A stretch of 64,000 bases of DNA from Chlamydomonas sphaeroides (taxonomy: Eukaryota > Chlorophyta > Chlorophyceae > Chlamydomonadales > Chlamydomonadaceae): assembly GCA_001662425.1 (NCBI GenBank), contig BDDC01000198.1, forward strand, positions 1-64,000, given 5' to 3'. The position numbers and the translations under genes are program-made. The first letter of the stretch is position 1. Every line of letters begins with the position of its first letter. A model generated the notes under the pieces. It was not told where the DNA came from. It searched no databases and was given only the letters and a program-made list of their open reading frames with translations. Below are positions 35,019 through 47,062 of the stretch, piece after piece.

Positions 35019-35380
35019 ACCTTGGGCGGGCGCCTGGGGTTTGGCCATGGGGATAAGCCAGGGGGCGTGTCGCACGGTGGTCAATGGGTGGCCAGGGGCT
35101 AGCACTTGACCGCAGGAGGTGTCCGGACGAGCCGCGGGGCTCGTCGCACGGTGGTCGATGACCTCGCAATGACCTCGCTCCCAATTTGTCACCTGAGGTG
35201 ACCCAACCTGACGTTTGTATACGGAGCTCGCTTGTAAGCTTGAAACGCAACCCTCTCTTGTCACCGTCCGTGGTGCACCGCCGCAACACACATGCAGCTC
35301 GCGCAGCCGGCGGAGGGTCTGCGCCGCCGGCCACGAGGGTCGGTAGATGTAGGAGGAGTTGATAATGGGGGATCTCAACT

Positions 35381-36100
35381 ATGGTGAGTGCTCACACACC
35401 TGGAGACAAGCTGGACACGGCCGCCCGCAAGTTCGCTGGGTATGGGTGCACCGATGGCGTCGACTTCTGTGTCGCCATGCAGCGCCCGGCGAGGCGGCCG
35501 GACGACGAGGTCCAGGAGGCCGAGGCCAGGGTTCCGTTCTCGGCGGCAGAGCTGAAGGACCTGTTCCTGTGCGGGGTGGACCCAGGCGTGAGGACCTACT
35601 GGACCTGCGCCAAGGGCTTCTCGCACGTGTCACGGGTTCACCAGCCACTTGCTGCAGGCTGCCGGTTGCATGGCGCTGGCTCCACCCGGCAAGAGGCAAC
35701 GGAAACAGCGTCGGCGGCGTCGGCGGCGGCACGGCAGCGGATCGCGTGGCCGTCACGCCAGCGGCGGCTGCAGGGGCAACCGGTTCCGTGCCGCCCCCCG
35801 CCGCCGCCGCCGGCAACGCGCCTGCTTCTCGCGCTGCTCAGGCGCCAGCCATTGCCAGGAGTGCGGCTACCTCGAGCGCCGGCAATGGATGGAATGACAG
35901 CTGAACTGCCAGCCGCAGCTCGCTGCCTACCAGTCCGCCATTCCCAGCGCTCGGGTTGCCACCCGCGCCGCTAACGAGGCGCGGCTGCGGCACCTGTTCG
36001 GCGGCTGGGGCGGCCTGGGCGTGCACGATCTCCTGGCCCACTACTTCGACCAGATAGAGGCAGGACGCGTTGAGGTCGTCCCGGCCACCCTGCCATGTGC
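35381..36100 (+). pseudogene. Decayed Fanzor (eukaryotic TnpB-like) nuclease remnant
   Basis: Three ordered blocks match the Fanzor layout. Around 35412-35475 is KFAGYGCTDGVDFCVAMQRP, carrying the TDGV motif found just before the nuclease core. Around 35560-35620 is LFLCGVDPGVRTYWTCAKG, a RuvC-I-like DPGVR motif with the first catalytic Asp. Around 35866-36075, in a different frame, is YLERRQWME, a TGA stop at 35895-35897, then SAIPSARVATRAANEARL and GVHDLLAHYFDQIE, resembling the Pro-Ser and helical segment of Fanzor. The frame change and stop, and the absence of recognisable RuvC-II/III and zinc-finger blocks downstream, indicate a broken copy, although the frame change could be an intron. 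No terminal repeats were identified; the gap upstream may hide one end. Confidence 0.55.
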
Positions 36101-36685
36101 TACGTTCAGTGGACCAACACCCTCTCATAACCACAACGGCACGACTGATCCAGGCCGTTGCGGGCGACGTGGAGACTCCCCCAACCCGGCACGAACCGCC
36201 GCCGCGCTTCCACTAGGGTTCTGCTGCCACATCCAGCAAGCGTATCGAACTTGCTGCCGTTGACGTTCCCGCGCTTGCTGAATACAGATCAACACCCGCC
36301 GGCGGCGCCATCCCGCGCATTGGATGCCCGCGCTTCGTTCTTGGGGCGCGCCTTATTATTTAGCAATTCAGATACTTACAACGGCCCTCAAAGGTGAACC
36401 TTTCGTATTGCGCGTGCGTAAGCTGCGCTTTCCTTTGTTTTCTTCCATTTCTCTAGGATGGATGTCTAGTATGCCAGTTCGCTCGTTGAACCGTCCCCGA
36501 ATGGCACAGCTTGCGAGCCGTTAACAGAACTATGCGAAGTCGTTGTTGCGGGCCACATAGTATTTCTCACGCCTGTACGGCACGACTGCAATGGCAGCTT
36601 GCAAGCGTGACCTTCGGCTTCGGTCCATGAACTTCCCTCGTTTAGGTCGCGCGACCAAGGGCAGTCGCCCTACTAGCATCACACA
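36101..36685. other. Upstream region of the GOGAT gene
   Basis: This interval should hold the GOGAT promoter and 5' UTR. It has a locally AT-richer patch around 36340-36560. I saw no clear TATA box or supported exon. Confidence 0.45.
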
Positions 36686-39600
36686 ATGGAGACCCAGCTG
36701 CGCGCGCAGCAGCGCGCCGGCCCTCGCTTGGACAGCAGCCAGCGCCAAGCTCCTGTGCCTAGCGCGCCCCGGACTCCCCTCAACCGCCGCACTCCTCAGC
36801 CTCAGGCCAAGGTCAGCTCAATTTAAAGCGGCGTTCCCGCTCTTGCAGGCGGCGTAGGTTTGGTGGAAATGCCCGCCGCGAAGCCGCTCGCACAGGTCGC
36901 CAGCTTGATCACACGCTGCGCTGGCTTCCACTGGTCCACAGAATGTCAAGAGCGGCGTGCAGGCGGCTAAGGGCGCGACCCGGGCCGTCGCGCCGCTCGC
37001 CGCGGTGGCGCAGCCCGCTGGGGCTTCGGTCGCGCACCTGACGCCCGAGGTCCTGGAGCCCGCTGCCGCCCCCCTGGCGCGCGAGCCCAAGGTTGCGGAC
37101 ATGGAGGAGATTCTGGCGGAGCGCGACGCCTGCGGAGTAAGCTCCAGCTGATCTTTGCAGCCCGCATGCGCAAACTAACCAGCCGGACTTCGCCTTGCGC
37201 AGGTGGGCTTCATCGCCAGCCTGAAGAACGTGCAGAGCCACACTGTTGTCAAGCAGGTGAGGCCCAATTGGGAGTCGCAAGCCGGCGGCCGGTCGCAACG
37301 TGGCCGAGCGACCGCCACCTTTTGCGCAGGCGCTGACCGCGCTGGGCTGCATGGAGCACCGCGGTGCTTGCTCCGCTGACAACGACTCGGGCGATGGCGC
37401 TGGTCTCATGACGCAAATCCCGTGGAAGCTGCTGAAGAAGGAAATGCCGTCTCTGAATGAGACGACGACTGGGTGAGCACGCGCTTCACCCCCGACGAAT
37501 GCTCGTATGTGATCGATAGCAATAATTGAAGCCCCTAAAGCACCAGCCCTGACTTCTCGTGCTTGCGTGACCGGATGCATCTCCACTTGCAGCGTTGGCA
37601 TGGTCTTCATGCCCAACGACGACGCGCTGGAGGCGCAGTGCAAGCAGATCACGGAGGCCGTGTGCGCCAAGGAGGGCGTCAAGGTGGTCGGCTGGCGCAA
37701 GGTGCCGGTCGACCACGGCGTGGTGGGCCGCTTCGCCAAGGTCACGGAGCCCCGCATCTGGCAGGTCCTCATTGAGGGCAAGGCCGGCCAGGTCGGCGAC
37801 GAGCTCGAGCGCGAGCTCTTCGTCGTGCGCAAGCTGGTGGAGAAGGCCAAGAACGCGCAGCTGCCGGCGGAGTTTGCCCCCGACTTCTACATGTGCACGC
37901 TGTCGAGCCGCACCATTGTGTACAAGGGCATGCTGCGCTCGGCGGTCGTGGGCTCGTTCTTCCGCGACCTGGAGAACCCCGACTACGAGTCGGCTTTCGC
38001 CATCTACCACCGCCGCTTCTCCACCAACACCACCCCCAAGTGGCCCCTGGCGCAGCCCATGCGTGTGCTCGGCCACAACGGTGAGCGCCCCGCCCCGCAC
38101 CCCTGGCGCCGCCCCCTACCTCCGCTGGCGCGGCACCGCTGAGGCAGCCGGCGTGCGGCCGCTGCGCCAAGGCAGCCGCGTGACGCAAGCTCTGGCCGGA
38201 AGACGAACCGTCGCAGCCGCCGCCGCGATGTGCTCTACCCCTCTGCTTACCCTCCCCCGCCCTGCCCCTGCCGCGCCGCTGCCTCCGCTCCCCAGGCGAG
38301 ATCAACACGCTGCAGGGCAACCTCAACTGGGTGGCCTCTCGCGAGCACGAGCTGTCGAACCCCATCTGGAAGGGCCGCGAGGAGGAGCTGACGCCGCTGT
38401 GCAACGCGGCGCAGTCCGACTCCGCCAACCTGGACAACGTGGCGGAGCTGCTCGTGCGCACCGGCTTCGACCCGCAGGTGCGGCTCCAGTGCGGGGCTGC
38501 GTGGTTGCGACCCGGCAGAGGGAGGGGTCGTGTCTGCATCCTGGACTGTCCATGTATTGGAACGGAAGCAGCTTGCGCAATCGCAGCATGCGACAACGCG
38601 CGAGGCGGCTGCTCCTGCTGCGCGGGACGAGCAGGGGTGTGTGCTTGAACCTGGCGGCGCCCCGGCCTTGGTGTGTCGCAGGACGCGCTGATGCTGCTGG
38701 TGCCCGAGGCGTACCGCAACCACCCCGACCTCATGAAGGAGTACCCCGAGGTGCGATTAGTGCCGACCGGGGCGAAAAGGGGTCCAGGCTGGGCGCATGG
38801 CCTGGAGCACAGGCGGAAAAGCGATGCACGGTTAGGAGCAAGGGCCAGCGGCGCTCGACCTGGCGCCGCTGTCGCTGGCACGGAGCAGCAGGATAATGCG
38901 GCGGCGTGCAGCAGCGGCATGGCGGCGCGGCCGCAGCGGCTGCTGCTGTTGAGCGAAAGCAGGAGGCGCGCACCGGCGAAGGACAGTGATGTGCGTCTCA
39001 GCGCAGTGCGCAGCAGCGACGCAGCAGCGGCGGAAGCCAGACCAAGCGGCGCATGCCTAGCATCAGCAGACTGGGACGCTGGCGGCTCCGTGATGCTGGG
39101 TGGTCCGAGCTGCTGCTGTCGCTGGGCGGCTGCCGGTACGGGCGGTGCCCCCGGGCCGCTCGCCCCGCGGATGCTGTTCGCTCAGCGGCATGTGGCAGCT
39201 GCCTGCTGCCTTGGTCTAGCGCTGCTTGAGCGACGCAGCGCTGGCGAGGAGCAGCACCGGGCACTGGCGGCAGCAGCCTGAAGACTGCTCGGCGTAGCGG
39301 CAGCGGGTCGTGTGTTGCTGCCGGTCCGACGCCACGTGCCTGGGGCTGCGCTGCTACCCGCGGCAATCGCAGGAGCAGTAGCCTTTGGGTCGCGCGCTCA
39401 GCGCTGCCTGGCCTGGCCGTTTACAGGCGGCTCGGGTGCACAGCCCATCGTCAGACCGCCCGTCTGCCACTCCCCATCCCTCGCGTGCGCGCTCTCCATC
39501 TTATGCTTGGCCCTGTCCCTCTTTTGCATCAGGTGGTGGACTTCTACGAGTTCTACGAGGGCCTGCAGGAGGGCTGGGACGGCCCCGCGCTGCTGGTCTT

Positions 39601-42600
39601 CTCGGACGGCAAGCGCGTGGGTGCTCGCCTGGACCGCAACGGCCTGCGCCCCGCCCGCTTCTGGCGCACCAAGGACGACATGATCTACGTGGCGTCCGAG
39701 GTGGGCGTGCTGGGCGACGTGATCAGCAACGCGGAGAACATCGTCGCCAAGGGCCGCCTGGGCCCCGGTGAGTGCTCGTCGGCCGGGTCGGCTGGGTAGA
39801 TGGTGGGAGGGCAGCGGAGGGTGGCGCGAGGGCTGACTCTCTCAGGCGGCGGCGGGCACGGGATGGCAAAGCGGACGGGCGCGTGGGGCAAGGAAGCAGC
39901 GCAGGATGTCGACGTGGCGACGGCACATGAGGCCCTGTGCTGACGGCTGTGGCTGCTGCTGCGTGCGGCGCAGGCCAGATGGTGTGCGCGGACCTGGAGA
40001 AGGGCACGTTCATGGAGACGGGCGCCATCAGCAAGATGGTGGCCACCCGGCAGCCGTACAAGCAGTGGCTGACGCAGTCGCTGCGCCGCCTGACGGACCT
40101 GGGCGAGAGCACTTTCCTCAACGAGCCCATGTACGACGCGGCCACCATGCTGCGCCTGCAGTCGGCCATCGGTGAGCAGGGGCTGGGGAGGGCAGAGGGC
40201 TGGGGTCGGGGCGAAGCAGGAGGCGGGGTGCGGAATAAACTGTGTGCTTCAAGCCCCCGGGGACGAAGTAGACGATGAAGCCTGCCCGTGGCGACCCCAC
40301 CTCAGGCGGTCGCTGCCCGGGGCGAGCGGTGCCATCATCCTGGCGCCTGATCCCCGCCGCGCTCCCCGGCCTGTCCCCGCAGGCATGGGCGCCGAGGATG
40401 CGCAGATGGTGGTGGAAAGCCAGGCGCAGACCGGCGTGGAGCCCACGTACTGCATGGGCGACGACATCCCGCTGGCGGTGCTCAGCGACAAGCCGCACAT
40501 GCTGTACAACTACTTCAAGCAGCGCTTCGCGCAGGTGTGGCTGCGGTGGACGGCTGTGGCTTGGAAACGTGGAGGCGGCCTTTGGGCGGGGCAGGGGCTC
40601 AATGGCTGGGGCTGGGCTTGTTGGCGACCTGCGGCGCAGCGCGGCTGGATCGGTTGGAGTAGCGTGGTGGCCCTGGGGCGGGGTCGGGGTCGCTGAGCTC
40701 CCGGCTGGTGTCGGCGGAGGGCCGGGAACGAGTGGCTGGGGCTGGGAGCTACTGGGCGCCTGGATGGTTTTCGACGCACGAGTTGGCAGCTGGCGGCCCA
40801 CCTGCACGGGCGAGAGCGTTGTGGCTGGCACCGTGGCAATGCAGTGCGGGGCATGCGGCCTGACGTGCCACCACTTGCCGTGCTCCCCTGGTGGCCTGCA
40901 GGTGACCAACCCGCCCATCGACCCGCTGCGTGAGGGCCTGGTGATGAGCCTGGAGATGCGCCTGGGCGCCCGCGGCAACCTGCTGTCGCCCGACGGCGGC
41001 TCGTACAAGCAGGTGAGGGAGGCCTGGGCGAATGGCGGCAGGATGGCGAGACGAGGCGGCTTGGTTTACAAGGCCAGCATATGTGGCACGAGCACCAGGA
41101 CAGCGCTTCCCCTAGCCGTCGCGCCATCTTGTTCACACCGCCCCTGCCGTCTCCTCTCCTTGCCCGCCCGCGCAGGTGCTGCTGGAGAGCCCCATCCTGC
41201 TCGAGTCGGAGCTGCAGGCTGTGGCGTCCGACAAGACGCTCGGCTCGCGCACCTTCAAGCTCTTCTTCGACGCCGGCAAGCCCGGCTCGATGGAGGCTGC
41301 CCTGCGCAAGCTGTGCGCGGATGTGGAGGCCGCCGTGCGCTCGGGCTGCCAGTGCGTGGTCCTCAGCGACCGCCCCGACGGCGCGCTGGACTCTGCCCGC
41401 GCGCCCATCCCGGCGCTGCTGGCGGTCGGCGCCGTGCACCACCACCTGATCCGCACCAGCTGCCGCTCGGACACCAGCATCGTGGTCGACACGGCCACCT
41501 GCTACAGCACGCACCACGCGGCCATGCTGATTGGCTTCGGCGCGCACGCCATCTGCCCCTACCTGGGCTACGAGACGAGCCGCCAGTGGCGCCTGAGCAG
41601 CCGCACGCAGAGCCTGATCAAGGCCGGCAAGGTGCGGGGCCAGCATGGATGGAGGGGCGCCGGGCCGTGGGGACGGGCTCGGGCGCACCGTGAGCACAGC
41701 AGGCCACAGGAACTTCGCCGCAAAATAACCGTCCCAACCTGACCTCATGCATGCCATCCCTGCCTGCCTGCCCTCCGCGCCCCCAGGTGCCCGACGTGAG
41801 CATCAAGCAGGCGCAGAAGAACTTCAAGAAGTCGCTGGAGAAGGGCGTGCTCAAGATCCTGTCCAAGATGGGCATCAGCCTGCTGTCGTGCTACCACGGC
41901 GCACAGATCTTTGAGGCCTACGGCCTGGGCAGCGACGTGGTGGACCTGTGCTTCCGCGGCACCGTGTCCCGCATCGGCGGCATGAGCCTGGCCGACCTGC
42001 AGCGCGAGGCGGAGAGCCTGTGGGTCAAGGGCTTCCCCGAGAAGGCGCTTACCAAGCTGGAGGACTACGGCTTCATCCAGTCCAAGCCCAAGGGTGAGCC
42101 AGGCTGCGGGCTTCTGAGATATGGTAGGGGCTGTAAGCGAGCGATTGGGGCAGGGGACGTGGTGGTTGGGCCAGCCATAACGACGTGCTAACGTGAGCGC
42201 TGCCTCTGGCTGGCGCCTCTCGCTGCGCAGGCGAGTACCACTCGAACAACCAGACGATGGCCAAGCTGCTGCACAAGGCCATTGGCCTGGGCAACGGAAG
42301 CGTGGCGGACCCCGCCTCGTACAAGGCCTACCAGCAGCACTTCGTGGAGGCGCCCGTGGCGGTGCTGCGCGACTGCCTGGAGTTCAAGAGCGACCGCCAG
42401 CCCGTGCCCATCGACCAGGTGCGCCCCACCCCACTCCCCACCCCCCACGCAGCCTCCGATGCCTTCTCTTTTGCTGCTCCAGCGCCCCAGCTCCCAGCGA
42501 CCGCCAGCCTGCTTGCCAAGGGGTAGCGAGCTTTGCGCAGCCGCATGGCGGCACGCGACCATCCCAGCTGAGCCCACCGCGTTGCACTGCTCGCTCGGTG

Positions 42601-44429
42601 AATAGTACCGTGGGCCCGTCACTCCCCGCTGCACGCCAGGTGGAGCCCGCGGCCGCCATCATGGAGCGCTTCTGCACCGGCGGCATGTCTCTGGGCGCCA
42701 TCAGCCGCGAGACGCACGAGACGATCGCCATTGCCATGAACCGCATCGGCGGCAAGAGCAACAGCGGCGAGGGTGGCGAGGACCCCACGCGCTGGCTGCA
42801 CCTGTCGGACGTGGACGGCCAGGGCAAGAGCGAGGCCGTGCCTCACCTGCGCGGCCTGCGCAACGGCGACACGGCGACCAGCAAGATCAAGCAGGTGGCT
42901 TCGGGCCGCTTCGGCGTCACGCCCGAGTACATCATGAACGCCGACCAGCTGGAGATCAAGGTCGCGCAGGTACGATTGGGCTGCGAACGCACAGCTCGGA
43001 TGGAAGCGGCGCATGGGGCTGCTGGATGGGCAGTCATCGGCATGCTCTACCCGTTCCGAACGGCCTGCACCGTCCATCTCCGGGCCGGTCTTTGTCGCGC
43101 CGCCTGGCTGACGCTTGCTGTTGCGCCGTGTGCGGCCCGCTCCCATTCCACCGCTGCAGGGCGCCAAGCCCGGTGAGGGCGGCCAGCTGCCCGGCCAGAA
43201 GGTGTCGCCCTACATTGCGCAGCTGCGTCGCTCCAAGCCCGGCGTGCCGCTCATCAGCCCGCCGCCGCACCACGACATCTACTCTATCGAGGACCTGGCG
43301 CAGCTCATCTACGACCTGCACCAGGTGGGGCCCGCTGCTGCTGTTGTGAAGCGGGGGCGCGGAGGCCTGGGGACTGGCGCGGCGGCAGAAGCGGGCGGGC
43401 TTGGGTCCGCGGTGTAGCGGCGCCCCTAGCTCAAAGCAGGGCTGACCGGCAATCGCGTTGCGCTGCTTGACACGCCGCACGCCGCACGTGCCTGACGCGT
43501 CTGCCCGCGTGATGCTGCCGCCTGCAGGTCAACCCGCGCGCCAAGGTCAGCGTCAAGCTGGTCGCGGAGGCGGGCATCGGCGTTGTTGCCTCGGGTGTGG
43601 CCAAGGCCAACGCCGACATCATCCAGGTGTCCGGCCACGACGGCGGCACCGGCGCCTCGCCCATCTCGTCCATCAAGCACGCCGGCGGCCCCATGGAGAT
43701 GGGCCTGGCTGAGACGCACCAGACGCTCGTGCGCAACGAGCTCCGCGAGCGTGTTGTGCTGCGCGTGGACGGTGGCGTGCGCAACGGCCGTGACGTGCTG
43801 CTCGGCGCGCTGCTGGGCGCCGACGAGTTTGGCTTCGGCACGGTCGCGATGATTGCGACGGGCTGCATCATGGCGCGCGTGTGCCACACCAACAACTGCC
43901 CCGTCGGCGTCGCGTCGCAGCGCGAGGAGCTGCGCGCTCGCTTCCCCGGTGCGCCCGAGGACCTGGTCAACTACTTCCACTTCGTTGCGGAGGAGGTTCG
44001 CGCCGGCCTGGCGGAGATGGGCTACAAGTCGCTGGACGAGGTGATCGGCCGCGCCGACCTGCTGGCCCAGCGCCCCGTGAAGCTCGCCAAGACCGAGGGC
44101 CTGGACCTGTCGTTCCTCACCACCTTCGCCGGCCCGAGCGGCTCGAGCAGCACGCGCCGGAAGCAGGAGGTGCACGACAACGGGCCGCAGCTCGACGACC
44201 GCGTGCTCGCGGACGCCGAGGTGATGGACGCGATCAAGAACGAGAAGGTGGTTGAGAAGTCGTACGACATCATCAACACCGACCGTTCCGCCATGGGCCG
44301 CGTCGCGGGCGTGATTGCCAAGCACCACGGCGACAATGGCTTCGCGGGCTCGGTCAAGCTGACGCTCACGGGCTCTGGCGGCCAGTCGTTCGGCTGCTTC
44401 TGCGTCAAGGGCCTGGAGGTCAAGCTGGT

Positions 44430-44460
<31 letters not shown>

Positions 44461-45018
44461 ATGAACGGCGGCGAGATCGCCATCGTGCCGCCGCCCAACA
44501 GCTCGTTCGCTGCGGAGGACGCGTCGCTGGTGGGCAACACGTGCCTCTACGGCGCCACCGGCGGCCGGCTGTTCGTCAACGGCCGCGCCGGCGAGCGCTT
44601 CGCGGTGCGCAACTCGCTCGCGGAGGCGGTCGTGGAGGGCGCGGGCGACCACTGCTGCGAGTACATGACTGGCGGCTGCGTGGTGGTGCTGGGCTCGGTC
44701 GGCCGCAACGTGGCGGCCGGCATGACCGGCGGCCTGGCCTACTTCTTCGACGAGGACGGCTCGTTCACCGACAAGCTCAACACGGAGATCGTGGCCCTGC
44801 AGCGCGTCATCACCAAGGCCGGCGAGGCGCAGCTCAAGGAGCTGATCGAGGCGCACGCGCAGCGCACCGGCAGCGCCAAGGCCAAGGCCATCCTGGGCTC
44901 GTGGGACGCATCGCTGCCCAAGTTCTGGCAGCTGGTGCCGCCGGCCGAGAAGAACACGCCCGAGGTCAACCCCTCGGTGGCGGTGCCGGCGGCCAGCCAG
45001 GTGGCGGTGCGGGCATGA
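36686..45018 (+). CDS. Ferredoxin-dependent glutamate synthase (Fd-GOGAT), plastid
   Basis: Makes two glutamates from glutamine and 2-oxoglutarate with reduced ferredoxin, in the chloroplast GS/GOGAT cycle. Exons: 36686-36811, 36942-37136, 37203-37256, 37330-37472, 37593-38080, 38296-38477, 38682-38750, 39533-39767, 39974-40171, 40383-40534, 40902-41012, 41176-41631, 41787-42093, 42231-42418, 42640-42969, 43160-43324, 43528-45018; 1,629 residues. The glutaminase Cys is Cys106 (ACGVGF), which becomes the mature N-terminus. The FMN/synthase region has GGMSLGAISRETHE and VSGHDGGTGASPISS. The [3Fe-4S] cysteines are 1246, 1252 and 1257 (GCIMARVCHTNNCPVG). The C-terminal domain ends the protein with no NADH-oxidising extension, so it is the ferredoxin type. 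Exon 1 (transit peptide METQLRAQQRAG, donor GTCAGC) is the least certain part; the rest is firm. Confidence 0.96.
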
Positions 45019-45165
45019 GCCGCACACAGCTGCTGGGGTGTGGGCTCGGCGGGGACGGGGCTCGGGGCACGGGGCAGGCGGGCGTGGGTTCTGGGCGCGC
45101 GGCGCGAGCCGTGCGGCGGGGCGCGCGGTTGCCGGATGAGACGGGTAGTGCCGTGCTGTGTGGCG

Positions 45166-45187
45166 TGGTGTGGTGTGGTGTGGTGTG
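45166..45187. repeat. (TGGTG)n simple repeat in the GOGAT 3' flank
   Basis: A short pentanucleotide-like run of TGGTG units about 150 nt after the GOGAT stop, in the presumed 3' UTR. Confidence 0.7.
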
Positions 45188-45889
45188 CGCTGTGAGTCCA
45201 TTTGCATATGCGACCACACGCGGGGTCGGGCGCGCTTTGCCGATTAGGGGCGCTCCTCCCACAGGCTCGGTTCTGTGTGCAGAAGATATGTGAGGCGTGG
45301 GGGAGGGTGAGGACGGGCTGCCTGTTGGCGATGCCGCATCGCACGCGGCGGTGGGCGGGCTGTCGCGCGAAGGCCACACGGGCCTGGCGGTTGCATCGTC
45401 TGACTTACACACGAGTGACGGTTGGTTGTATCAGGTCGGCGTGTAGAGGGCCGCGGCGTGGCGCGCGCCGGCGTGTGTGTGTCGGGCTCTTGCCGCTAAC
45501 TTGCGCGGTCGCTGCTGCGCTTGGCTGCCAGCTTGGCACCAGGCACGCAGCTCCCGGCGCCGCGCCGGTGCGGCCTGCGGCTGCGCCGGCGATACCCAAC
45601 CCAGCGCTGCGAGGGTCATTGGGGGGATATGAGTTGCGACGATGCCCAGAGCTGCTGGGGTGTCTTTTGGGGGAGCGGTGCCGCGAGAGGGAGCGAGTGA
45701 GCGCTCCTGTACGAGTATCGTGCCCTCGGCGGATTGGGTGGAGCGTGCCACCTCCTGTGAGGCTGGCGAGGGATAGGATATGGCGGCGGCCCGCGACGGC
45801 GGCGGCCATGCTGCCGCCGTCGCGCTGCTGCCCGCCGCGCTATGCGCCTTGCACGGGCGCTGCAAAAGCGGGCTGAGGGATTTTGCCCC

Positions 45890-45894
45890 TGTAA
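45890..45894 (+). terminator. Candidate TGTAA polyadenylation signal for GOGAT
   Basis: TGTAA about 870 nt past the GOGAT stop, on the coding strand. It implies a long 3' UTR, which is common in chlorophycean algae. Confidence 0.5.
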
Positions 45895-46932
45895 CATTCA
45901 GCCACGGAGCGCTCGTGTCTTTCTGCCACCTCCGCACGGCATGTGGCCATGTGCCGGACTCGGCGCTGGGTAGCTCCGTCGAGAAGCAAAGAGGCCGAAC
46001 CAGCTGCTCGCAGCAGCCATGCAAGGCGCGGACTCAGTTGGCCCCACCCTTTCCCTGACGGCTACGCCGGTAAACCGGCCCCGGGGCATGGACTCCCTTG
46101 CCTCATACGCTCCTTCCGCTGCTGCGCCCTGACCGACACTCTTGGGTGCCTCGCCCAGTGCTTGTGGGGCCTGGCCAATGAGTCATCCGGCGCCGGCGCG
46201 AGGTACAGGCAAACAGTGCTGCTGGTAGTTGGGTGGTGTGGCAGATGAACCACCAGCGCTGGCTCGCACACAAGAAGAGCACACTTGCACCGTCGAGGCG
46301 GTTAGGTCAGGGTGGCGGCTTGTTGACTTTACACGTATTCCTCCTGCTGGTCTGCTATGCCAGCAGCGCAACCGCGCGCCGCAAAGCGTAGCGACCCCAG
46401 CGTGGCCGCGGTGCTCACACGCGTGGAGCCGCCCAACACAGCTGCCGACAGGTGGAGCGGCTAAGCTCCCCACGCACTGGCCGGCAACAGGGTCCGAAGA
46501 TTGTGCGGCGATCACCGAAAATCCCCCCAGCATGCTCATGCTCATTTAGTGTCCGCCAGTAACCACCCCACACAGCACTCGTGCAGACACGCAGGGAGCC
46601 AGCGCTCGCATACCCCTGTCGTCGCTGGGGGCGCAGCACAGCCCTGCCCCACCGCCTTCTTCCCGGCACCAACCGCCTCCGCGCACGTCCTATCATTTTC
46701 TTGCGCCGGCAGGTAATGCGCCGAGCGGCGAAGCCCAGGCAACACCCGCCCTGCAGCCTGCTCGCGATCGCGCCCACTGGGGCATTCCCAGATACGCGCC
46801 CTCACATATATGCACACACGGTGTCGCTCCGTACCGGGCCGTGAAACCCACCAGCCAGGGTTTCAAGCCCGGCCGCGTGGCAGCTGGCTTCCACACAATC
46901 CACTGAAGTAGCACTTGCATTTGAGTGCGCGA

Positions 46933-46937
46933 TTACA
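46933..46937 (-). terminator. Candidate TGTAA polyadenylation signal for PAP2 paralogue A
   Basis: Minus-strand TGTAA about 50 nt after the stop of paralogue A. The spacing is short but workable. Confidence 0.4.
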
Positions 46938-46968
46938 ACGGCGATTGCCTCACAGCGATTCCCAAGGT

Positions 46969-47062
46969 AGCCAGCCGCCCCTCATCACCACGCCAGCGGT
47001 GTCTGGCGGCCGTACAGGTACCTGCACGCAGCGTGCCGCCAATTGCGGGGGCAACAGCAAGA
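46969..47062. repeat. 94-bp direct repeat, copy 1
   Basis: Identical over 94 bp to 55372-55465. It spans the last exon of paralogue A (37 nt), 16 nt of 3' flank and 41 nt of the preceding intron. Weaker similarity continues to about 47187. Confidence 0.92.

Larger units (their letters stand above)
45019..46984. other. Convergent intergenic region between GOGAT and PAP2 paralogue A
   Basis: About 2 kb where the plus-strand GOGAT and the minus-strand haloperoxidase-like gene converge. It holds both 3' UTRs, with a plus-strand TGTAA at 45890 and a minus-strand TGTAA at 46937-46933. No supported gene lies between. Confidence 0.5.

Noticed and set aside
43426..45219. A 597-residue minus-strand open frame
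   Set aside because: It lies antisense to the last GOGAT exon, which is unmistakable (iron-sulfur cysteines, FMN region).
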